The notes below the pieces were generated by a model. That model did no database searches. It was not told the DNA's origin and saw nothing but the letters and a program-made list of their open reading frames with translations. The position numbers and the translations under genes were made by a program. From Rebecca billardiae RCC1528 (Eukaryota; Haptophyta), in NCBI GenBank assembly GCA_965240325.2, contig OZ251235.1, positions 310,001 to 374,000 of the forward strand: a stretch of 64,000 nucleotides of DNA, read 5' to 3'. Of this stretch, positions 9,270 through 17,429 are shown in pieces. The number at the start of each line of letters is the position of its first letter. Position 1 is the first letter of the stretch.

Positions 9270-10538
9270 ATGGCGGGATTGGCGGCGCCTCTCGTCGCAC
9301 TGGACTGCGAGATGATTGAGCTAGAGAAGCCGCGGAGCATGGTGGCGGCGCGTGTGGCGATGGTGGACCAGGCGGGCGAGACCGTACTCGACTGTTTCGT
9401 CCGCCACGACATCTCCGCCGTGCGCAGCTTCCACACGCAGTACTCTGGTATTCGCGAGGAGCACGTGGACGGTTCATCCGGCGAGGCGGTCAGCCTCGCG
9501 CAGGCGCGCGACGCCGTCGTGCGACACGCAAAAGGGCGCGTGCTAGTAGCGCACAACCTGCCATCCGACCTGCGCGCCCTCTCGCTCGCGCTGCACGAGC
9601 TCGACGGGTGCGCGGGCACCATAGACACGGCGGCGCTAGATTGGGGGGAGCGCGAGCGCAACCTGCGCGCCCTCGCGGACGAGCTGCTCGACCTGATGAT
9701 CCAGACCTCGGAGCACTCGCCCGTCGAGGACGCGCTCGCCTGCCTGCGTCTCGCCGAGCTGCACGCGCGCGCGGGCACACCGCCGCTGCCGTCCGTCACC
9801 GTGCGCGTGGAGAAGGCCAAACCCGCCGATCCCGCCGAGCTCTCCATCCGCTGGTGCCGGAGCGAGCTCGTCGCCCTGCTACGTGCCGAGCTGCTCCCTG
9901 TCGGCGATGGCCGGGGCGCCCTTCAAGCGGAGGTGCCGCCGTTGGGCGCGCCGGCGGGCGCGCCTGCCGACGAGCCCTCCGGCGAGACACCTGCAGAGGC
10001 GGCTGGTGCTGAGCACGCTGCACGTGCGCTGTCCGTGGCTTTCCCGCCAAGCCTGCGCAAGGCGCAGCGCAAGCTTGTCCATGACGTCGCAGCGGAGTTC
10101 AGCCTCAGCTCGCACTCCCAGGGCGTCGGCTCGCAGCGCGCCGTGCTCGTCGCACGCCCTCAAGATGCTAACGTCGCCGCGGCTGCGGGGCACGAACGGC
10201 GTCATGGGCGCAGGCGCGGCAGGGGGCGGGGACGAGGCCGAGACGGCGACAGGCAATCGGCAGTCTCCCTCCCGGACGAGGCGGAGGCTCTTGCGACACG
10301 CTTGTACCGCTGCGCGCAGGAGGAGGGCGGTGCGGTCGCGCGGTACTCACACGACGAAATCCGAGAGCTTGTCAGTGAGCAGGCACGCGGAGGCAGTGGC
10401 TGCGAAGAGCCTGGACGACCGCCTGCCGATGCGCCGCCGCCATGTGTCTTCCCAGACGATCTGCAACGTTTGGCGGAGGAGCAGCTGCTACTCGGCAAAA
10501 TCACTTCGCTGACGATGATGCATACGAGTACGCACTGA
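9270..10538 (+). CDS. DEDDh 3'-5' exonuclease (REXO4/ISG20-like) fused to an R3H domain
   Basis: The 422-aa protein starts at 9270, eleven residues before the catalytic Asp-Cys-Glu (VALDCEMIELE, Exo I, D12/E14). Exo II is VLVAHNLPSDLRAL and Exo III is HSPVEDALACLRL, giving the DEDDh set in the order of the REXO4/ISG20/RNase T fold. Residues about 265-310 read LRKAQRKLVHDVAAEF, then SHSQGVGSQRAVLVA, an R3H single-strand nucleic-acid-binding domain with its Arg-x3-His signature. The C-terminal third is charged and partly low-complexity (Gly/Arg-rich about 325-345). REXO4-type enzymes trim structured RNA such as rRNA precursors. The added R3H suggests its own substrate-binding module; that role is inference. 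Confidence 0.85.
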   Translation: MAGLAAPLVALDCEMIELEKPRSMVAARVAMVDQAGETVLDCFVRHDISAVRSFHTQYSGIREEHVDGSSGEAVSLAQARDAVVRHAKGRVLVAHNLPSDLRALSLALHELDGCAGTIDTAALDWGERERNLRALADELLDLMIQTSEHSPVEDALACLRLAELHARAGTPPLPSVTVRVEKAKPADPAELSIRWCRSELVALLRAELLPVGDGRGALQAEVPPLGAPAGAPADEPSGETPAEAAGAEHAARALSVAFPPSLRKAQRKLVHDVAAEFSLSSHSQGVGSQRAVLVARPQDANVAAAAGHERRHGRRRGRGRGRGRDGDRQSAVSLPDEAEALATRLYRCAQEEGGAVARYSHDEIRELVSEQARGGSGCEEPGRPPADAPPPCVFPDDLQRLAEEQLLLGKITSLTMMHTSTH

Positions 10539-11021
10539 TATGGCATCTGCTATTTCGCGTCATCATATATATATATATATTTATTTATTTATTAACGACG
10601 TGGCAGCATCGGACAAGCGTCAGGCGGCTCAGCCTGAGTGCAACAGACACATACTCATAGAATGCGTCCGCGCCTTCCGACCAGGTCAGACAGTGCGCCA
10701 CCCGCAGCCCTGCCCCCCTACGGGAGCGGGGCCGGGATGGAGCACCGCCTCGGCCTGGGGCACACGGCGGCGACGGCAGATGCCGCCGCGGCCGAGCGCC
10801 TTCCGGAGCACTTGGATGATATGTACTTAATAAGCTGCTAGTTGAGTAGTTCGGCTGCATGAGACTTAGTCTTAGTAAGTTATTAGTCCGAAGAGATGAT
10901 GCCATGCATATGGGATATGCGGCCCGGCCGACTCCCCCTGGCGATGGAACTAATACGCATGTCACACTTCAATGATGATACATTTAATATAACTGCTGTT
11001 AGATCCGCGCCTAACTAGTGT
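10539..11021. other. Intergenic spacer occupied largely by dispersed repeat G
   Basis: The spacer separates convergent genes. It has a short TA/TTTA tract (about 10563-10592) directly next to repeat G (10594-10820), then AT-rich unique sequence. No gene was seen. Confidence 0.55.
10594..10820 (+). repeat. Dispersed repeat G, copy 1
   Basis: This matches the reverse complement of 29421-29633 nearly base for base, from AACGACGTGGCAGCATCGG to CACTTGGATGA. Both copies abut an AT-dinucleotide tract at the same end, so the tract may belong to the element. Confidence 0.9.
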
Positions 11022-11921
11022 CTAGTTGATTTCTCCAGTGACGGCTGTGCGCATGAGCTCGCCAGACGCAAGGACCCAGCCCAAGATAGAGCACGCAGTG
11101 CCCATGGTGAGCATGAAGCTCTGCTTCTCGCTCGCGTTCTTGCCGAGGAGGTAGAGGTATCTGTACGTGAGACCACCGAGCGATGGCGGGCTGAAGCGCA
11201 GGGGAGAGTCGCCAGAGCCATCACCCTGGGCGATGCCCTCGTTCACGCTGGCGCACATGAGCGCGACTGCGGCGGCCATGAGCAGAGCCGGTGCGACACC
11301 GAACGTCCGAAATTCGAGCAGGGCGCGCAGGCCGATCATCGACGCGGCGCCGAACAGGCCAAGGAAGAAGCAGCAGTTGCAGCCAAGCCACGCCTCCTCG
11401 TAATAGTCCATGAGGAGGGGCAGCACGCCCCTTGTCGCCGGCATCGTGTGCTCGCACTCGGTCAGTTTGTTCACCGCGACGGTGGAGTAAACGATTGCCA
11501 CGAGCTCAGCGGCGAGCGAGGCCACCGCGATCATCAGGTGCGAGCGCACGCAAAGGCTGAAGACGATGGGATCCGCACCAACACGCAGAGGAAACCCGAA
11601 GCCCAGCGGCAATATGGAGCCCGCAATGATGGCCGCAGGGAGGCGCATGTTGTTGAAGAGCGAGATGGCTTCCTCGGAGTAGACGCGGAGAGGGGCCTCC
11701 TTGAACTCGAAACGCTCTGCCAGTGCGCGCTCGGCCGCCGGTGCAGTCGGCTCCGCCGATGCAGTCGGCTCCGCCGGTACGGTTGGCTCGCACGCAGCCG
11801 GAGTGGCCCGCGTCAATCGGCCGGATGAGAGCCTCAGGCGGGACACTCGCTGCAGCGGTGGGCCATGGGGGGAGCCAAACGATAAAGCTCCGAGGATGAT
11901 GACGAGCCCGGGCCCCGGCAT
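11022..11921 (-). CDS. Multi-pass membrane protein with signal-peptide-like leader, unknown function
   Basis: The protein is 299 aa from the ATG at 11921; a start 19 codons upstream is possible. Residues 1-20 (PGLVIILGALSFG) look like a signal peptide. A Ser/Thr/Arg stretch with Ala-Glu-Pro-Thr repeats follows to about residue 70, so a plastid leader is possible. Then come about five hydrophobic helices: PAAIIAGSILPLGFGF, HLMIAVASLAAELVAIVY, CCFFLGLFGAASMIGL, APALLMAAAVALMCA and MLTMGTACSILGWVLAS. A Cys-x-Cys-Cys lies at the third helix. I do not recognise the family. It is divergent from the small protein at 12086, with 164 bp between starts. Confidence 0.65.
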   Translation of the reverse strand: MPGPGLVIILGALSFGSPHGPPLQRVSRLRLSSGRLTRATPAACEPTVPAEPTASAEPTAPAAERALAERFEFKEAPLRVYSEEAISLFNNMRLPAAIIAGSILPLGFGFPLRVGADPIVFSLCVRSHLMIAVASLAAELVAIVYSTVAVNKLTECEHTMPATRGVLPLLMDYYEEAWLGCNCCFFLGLFGAASMIGLRALLEFRTFGVAPALLMAAAVALMCASVNEGIAQGDGSGDSPLRFSPPSLGGLTYRYLYLLGKNASEKQSFMLTMGTACSILGWVLASGELMRTAVTGEIN

Positions 11922-12085
11922 GCGCTTGTCAGCGCGGCTGCCTCCGCCCTCGGACACCCACCAGCCCTTGCCGTCCAAGCGGGCAGCGATGACGATCCCC
12001 GTGCGCTACTGTACCGCACTGAGGGCTGGCTGATGCAGTCGACCGGGTACTCCGACTACTCCCGCAGTCCCGCTCACGAACAACG

Positions 12086-12430
12086 ATGGCGGCAGCGCTT
12101 GCGCAGCGAGCGATGGGGGTGGCCAAGGAGGAGCTCGCCAAGCAGAAGCCAGCGATCGAGGCGGAAGTCGAGAAGCGGAAGGCAGAGCTGGGGCCAAAGC
12201 TGCTCGAAGCCATCCAGGCCTTACCGGCAGATGCCAAGGCATTTTTGGAGGGGCCAACGCAGGAGATGCTCGCGGCGCACCCGGAGATTGCCACTGACGT
12301 CGTGCTGCCAGCCCTGGCCAAGATGAATTTCCCTGGCGCTGGGGTCGCGCATAAGGTCGCACAGGTTGCTGGCCCAGAGCACACGCTGTGGATCCTCCAA
12401 CTGGCCGCCTCTCTGCGACGTATGGCGTAA
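12086..12430 (+). CDS. Small helical protein, unknown function (114 aa)
   Basis: This is an ATG-initiated frame whose composition is protein-like rather than shadow-like. It reads as amphipathic helices (EELAKQKPAIEAEVEKRKAEL, then EAIQALPADAKAFLEGPTQEM), followed by LAAHPEIATDVVLPALAKMNFPG and a short helical end. There is no signal peptide, membrane segment or Cys. I do not recognise it. It shares a 164-bp divergent upstream region with the membrane protein at 11921. A longer gene with an unseen exon is possible. Confidence 0.5.
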   Translation: MAAALAQRAMGVAKEELAKQKPAIEAEVEKRKAELGPKLLEAIQALPADAKAFLEGPTQEMLAAHPEIATDVVLPALAKMNFPGAGVAHKVAQVAGPEHTLWILQLAASLRRMA

Positions 12431-13019
12431 TGTTTGTCCAGACGACCGGACGAGTGGCCGCAGGCGCAGCCTGGTGGCACCAGCGAATCTGCCACAGGCG
12501 ACGCTCGACGGGACGACGATCTCGACGCAGACTCGTTGACAGTAGCAGCACCGAGGATGGAACGGGTCGTGTGGTCCGGAGAGACGACAGCATTCGTGAT
12601 CGTCATCAGTCGTCGTGGCTGAGCCTGAATTGGGAAGTCACCAGTTACAGTAGCTACTCACTCGGTCAGCGACGGCAGTGTCAAGCAGTGCGGCCGAGCC
12701 TGAGGCTTCAGAGTGACGCCCGAGGCAGTAGCGAGTCGTGACGGCCCAGTGTGATTGGCGCCCACTGGGCGTGGTGCATGGCGCCCGCCCCGCAGGCCGC
12801 ACGGCCCTTATTCCCGCCCTACAACGCCCGCGGTGCATGGTGCGGACGCCGATATTCCGAACTCCGAAGCCGTCGCCGCCCGTCGCGGACACCGACAGTC
12901 GTCTTCGCCTTCGCCTTCGGTCCGTCACGGTCCGCCGTGAACGGTGAAATAACGTGATGCTGCTGGCGGGAGCGAGCCTTGATGCCCATATATATATCGT
13001 CGATCATTCTCGCGCTATA

Positions 13020-13053
<34 letters not shown>

Positions 13054-13527
13054 CTAGAGAGCTAGAGTCCTGAGAGAGCTGAGAAGTGAGAGAGGGCGAC
13101 CCGCGAGTGCAGTACGGACTGTTACGGGCCACACGGTAGTGACCGCCGCATCTGACTGAGCGGGTGGCCCGCGCCTCCGCGGATTATGTCGTCGAGGATT
13201 AGAATGACGAGTGACGGAGTGAGTCAGCAGTAACTAGTACGACGAGCTTGTTGACTGTCGGTCACAGCCACGGGGCAGGGGCGCTGCCACCCGCGTGCCG
13301 ATCGGAGGATTGGCACCCCTCGGCTGGCCGCGCCGCCCACCAAGCGCGAGGTGGCGGGCGGGCGCGGTCGAAGGTGTCGGATGTCGCGAGTAATAGGGCC
13401 TCAGCCGATCGATAGCGCGTGAGGGTCGCAGGCACCTACAGGTGAATGAATGGTCGTGATGCAACGGTAAGGCAGCCGAACTGCCTCGGGCCGGCTCTGC
13501 GTGAGGTTCGTGTCCAGTGACGCCGCG
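12431..13527. other. Intergenic spacer, with (GA)n tract at 13020-13056
   Basis: This GC-rich spacer includes a GATA/GA microsatellite (about 13020-13056). No reading frame resembles a known protein. The transhydrogenase stop codon lies at its right edge. Confidence 0.5.
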
Positions 13528-16500
13528 TCACTGCGCCGGGTGCTCCTCGGCGACCTTGTTGCGGAGCGACTCGAGCGTCTTCTTCGCGTCGCCGAGCAGC
13601 ATGAGCGAGTTCTCCTTGATGAAGACCGGGTTGGACACGCCCGCGTAGCCGGCACCCATCGTGCGCTTCATGATGATCACCTGGCGGCCGAGCGGGCGCA
13701 CGCGCGCGGGACGTCCAGGAGTCAGCGCGCGGGTCGGGCGCGGGCGTTCTCGATGCGCGCGGCGCGGGGGTGCGCACCTCCTTGGCCGTCCACACGCGCA
13801 GCACGGGCATGCCCGCGATGATCGAGTTCGGGTCCTCCTCCGCCGCCGAGTTGACGGTGTCGTTGGCGCCGATCACGAGGACGAGGTCGGTCTTGGCAAA
13901 GTCGTCGTTGATCTCGTCCATCTCGAAGACGGCGTCGTACGGCACGCCCGCCTCGGCGAGGAGCACGTTGAGCTGGCCCGGCATGCGCCCCGCCACCGGG
14001 TGGATGGCGAAGCGCATCCGCACACCGAGCGCGGTGAGCTGCTTGTACAGCTCGGCGACGATGTGCTGCCCCGCAGCGACGGCCAGGCCGTACCCTGGCA
14101 CGATGATCACCTCCTTGGAGTGCGTGAGCAGCGTGACCGTGTGCTCGACGTCGGTGAAGTGCGGCTCGCCCTCGAACTTCATCGCCGGCCCCGCCTTCTT
14201 CGTCGACGTGCCGAAGCCGCCGAGCACAACGTTGAGCACCGAGCGGTTCATCGCGACGCACATGATGTGCGTCAGGATGGCACCGGACGAGCCGATGAGC
14301 GCGCCGACCACGGTGAGCAGCGGCACGTTGAGCATGAAGCCCTCCGCGCACAGCGCCCAGCCCTGCGCACAGGACGCAGGTGAGCGGCACGGGCGCGGCG
14401 GGGCGCGCGCGGGGCGCGTGAGCGCGTGCCGCCGCCGCCGCCGGCGGAGGCGCTGTCGAGGCTGCGCCACCGCACGTCGCGCGTGCTGCGCGCGCGCGCG
14501 CGGGTGGCACGGGCGCGCGCGACGGCCGCAGCGCGCGCCGCGCGCGCCGCGCGCGTACCGAGTACGAGTTGAGCACGGTGATGACGACGGGCATGTCCGC
14601 GCCGCCGATCGAGTGCACCATGTGCAGCCCGAGGATGAGCGAGAGGGCCGTCGCGACGCCGACGCACATCAGGCCCGTGCTGGGCGGCGGCATCAGCGGC
14701 ACCCACACGATGCACACGAGCAGCACGAGCCCGCACACGGCGTTCAGCACGTCGCGGATGGGCAGCTTGAGGGGCGCGGAGCCGAGCAGGCCGCTGAGCT
14801 TGGCGAAGGCGATGAGCGAGCCCGTGAACGTCACGCCGCCGATCGCCGCCGCGAGCCCGACCGACGCGAGCCGCACCTCGTCCACGGGCACGTCCGGCAG
14901 CAGCGCGCCGTCCGCGTCGTACGTCTCTGCGAGGAAGTCGAGGTAGTCTCCAAACGCGGTCAGCACGGCGGCGAGGCCGACGAGCGAGTGGAAGGCGGCG
15001 ACGGTCTGCGGGAGCGAGGTCGGGTCGACGCGCTTGTAGATCCCCGCGCCGAGCGAGCCGCCCACGAGCGCGACCACGCCGAACTGCACGTAGGTGCCCC
15101 AGTCCCACTTGTCCGCGATGGCGCCGAGCGAGGCGGCAAGGCCGAGCGCGATGCCCGCGACGCCCGAGGTGGAGCCGTAGCGCGCGGTCTTCTGCGTGGC
15201 GAGGCCGGCGATGCCGCCGATGCACAGCAGCCCCGCCGCCGTCTGCACCACCGTCGTCAGCTCGTGCTGCCCGAGCACCAGCCCCGCGGCGTACGCGCCG
15301 ATCAGCAGGATCACCGGCACCGCGTAGAAGGAGAAGTACTCGGGCGGGTCTGTCGGCCGCTTGAAGTGGTCGAGCATCTTCTTGGTGACGAGCGAGCCGC
15401 CGACGATGTTGACGAGCGAGACGAAGGTGGCGACCAGGCCGAGCACGTGCGCCAGCGTCTGCGGTACGAGCCCCGCCACCATGTCGGGCGCGCCGCCCAT
15501 CAGGTACATGCCGCCGAGCGCGGTCATGCCCGAGATCGCGTTGGTCTCCGCCATCAGCGGCGAGTGCAGCGCGGGCGTCACGCCCCACACGACCTGGTAG
15601 CCGATGGTGCACGCGAGCGTGAAGACGGTGAACATGGCGGAGAAGTCGCTCGACGGCGACGCGTAGCCGACCAGGAAGAGCAGCGCCGCGACGAACGTCA
15701 TGCGGATCGCGCTCGAGCGGAAGGGCGCCTTGTAGTCGACCGGCTTGGGCTCGGGCGTGGCCGCCGCGGCCTTGGACGTGTTCCGCGAGATGGCGGGCGC
15801 GCGCGGCTTGATGGGCGGCGGCGGGTAGCGGAGCTCGCCGCCCTCGAGCACGAGCATCCCGCGCACCGCCTCGTCCTCGTGCTCGATCAGCCACTCGCCC
15901 TTCCGCTTCGTCGTCTGCGGCCCGACCGAGAGGATGAAGTTGGAGACGTTCTTGGCGAACAGCGTGGACGAGATCGAGGCGAGCCGCGAGTTGAGGTCGG
16001 TGTACCCGAGGCAGGTGACGCCGTTCGGGGTGACGATGGCCTTGTCCATGACGGTGGTCTCAATGTTGCCGCCGTTCTGCGCCGCCAGGTCCACCGTCAC
16101 CGAGCCCGGCTTCATCTTGGCGACCATCTCGTCGGTGAACATGATGGGCGCCTTCTTGCCCGGGATCAGCGCGGTCGTGATGATGATGTCGACCTCCTCG
16201 CACTGCTTGGTGAGCATGCGCCGCGCGGCGGCGTGCCACTCGGGGCTCATCTCCTTGGCGTACCCGCCCGTCCCCTCGCCCGCCTCCTCGAAGTCGACCT
16301 CGAGGAACTTGGCGCCGAGCGACTCGGCCTGCTCCTTCACGGCCGCGCGCACGTCGAAGCAGCGCACCTGCGCGCCCAGCGAGTGCGCGTGCGTGATGGC
16401 GGAGAGGCCGGCGACGCCGCCGCCGATGACGAGGACGACGGCTGGCGGGACCTTGCCCGCGGCCGTCATGATGCCCGAGAAGAAGCGGCCGTACGCGTTG

Positions 16501-17060
16501 CCCGCCTCCATCACCGCGCGGTAGCCCGCGATGTTGGCCTGCGACGAGAGGACGTCAAACGCCTGCCCGCGCGAGAGCTGGCGCGGGATCATGTCCATCG
16601 CGAACACGGTGGCGCCCTGCTTCTGCATCTGCTCGATGAGCGCGGGGTTCTGCGCCGGCCAGAAGAGCGAGACTAGGCAGCGGTCGCCCACCAGCTTCGC
16701 CTCCTTTGGCGTCGGCTCGCGAACCTTTACCACGATCGACGCGTTCCACGCGCTCGCGCGATCGACGATCTTGGCGCCCACGTTCTCGTACGCCTTGTCG
16801 CTGAAGTCGGCCGCGGCACCGGCGCCCTTCTCGATCTGCACGTTGAACCCCTCGTTCACCAGCTTCGCCACTGTGTCGGGCGTCTGCGCGACGCGCTTCT
16901 CGAGCGGCACCGACTCCTTCACGACGCCGATCGAGAGGTTGGTGTACGCCTTGCCCGAGCGGTATGAGTACTGCTTGCCGGTCGGGAGGGCGTCGGCTGC
17001 CGGCGCGGCCTCCTCCACCAGCGGCTTGTAGCCCTGCCCATTGCTGTCGAGGGTCGGCAT
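13528..17060 (-). CDS. NNT: Fused NAD(P)+ transhydrogenase (alpha-beta order), three coding exons
   Basis: The protein is 1079 aa when spliced. Exon 1 is 17060-14559, intron 1 is 14558-14363 (196 bp), exon 2 is 14362-13778, intron 2 is 13777-13681 (97 bp) and exon 3 is 13680-13528; both introns are GT-AG and phase 0. The order is dI (NAD(H) site; [21 protein letters not shown] about residue 210, [20 protein letters not shown]), dII membrane helices (about residues 480-830) and dIII (NADP(H) site; [23 protein letters not shown]-like [40 protein letters not shown]). It couples hydride transfer from NADH to NADP+ to proton movement. Length equals animal NNT. The frame extends to 17258, but only to a TTG codon and through a CCAAT-box region, so 17060 is preferred; the mature location (mitochondrion or plastid) is therefore unclear. 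Confidence 0.93.
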
Positions 17061-17241
17061 GGCCGCGGTCCCAAACGCGCTCGTCCGCGCGGCGGGGCTT
17101 CGTTCGGTGGCGGTCCCGTCGACCGCTGTAGCTACTGGTCGCACGGGGAGGTACAGGGCGCGCAGCAGGGGAAGCGGGCTGGCGCCACTTTCAACTTTGC
17201 TGGCGCCGTCGTTGGCGCTGCACGCCCAGGGCTGGGCGCTG

Positions 17242-17295
17242 ATTGGCTGCGGCCCCAACTCCCAAGCCGGCAGCTCGGGCGTGGACTCCCATTGG
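17242..17295 (-). promoter_or_regulatory. Two CCAAT boxes upstream of the transhydrogenase gene
   Basis: On the minus strand CCAAT occurs at 17246-17242 (within CAGCCAATCAG) and 17295-17291 (within CGCCAATGGG), about 186 and 235 bp upstream of the ATG at 17060. The spacing and the flanking bases of the first fit NF-Y-type boxes. No TATA element is evident. Confidence 0.45.
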
Positions 17296-17429
17296 CGGGT
17301 CGTTGGCCCATGGGACCAAACGAGGAGCGCTGTGCGTCGTTTCGATAATATTCGAATGGGCTTTTGAATAGCTCCGTCTCAGGCTGTTTACGAATTACGA
17401 CCCGATCGACGATGATCGAGAAGACGACG

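Noticed and set aside
13770-16676. 968-codon plus-strand open frame
   Set aside because: It lies antisense to the transhydrogenase, has the Arg/His-rich composition of a GC-rich shadow frame, and has no domain-like sequence.
17061-17258. N-terminal extension of the transhydrogenase as a mitochondrial transit peptide
   Set aside because: The frame only opens at a TTG and passes over a CCAAT box, so it is more likely promoter and leader. A targeting peptide from an upstream exon remains possible.
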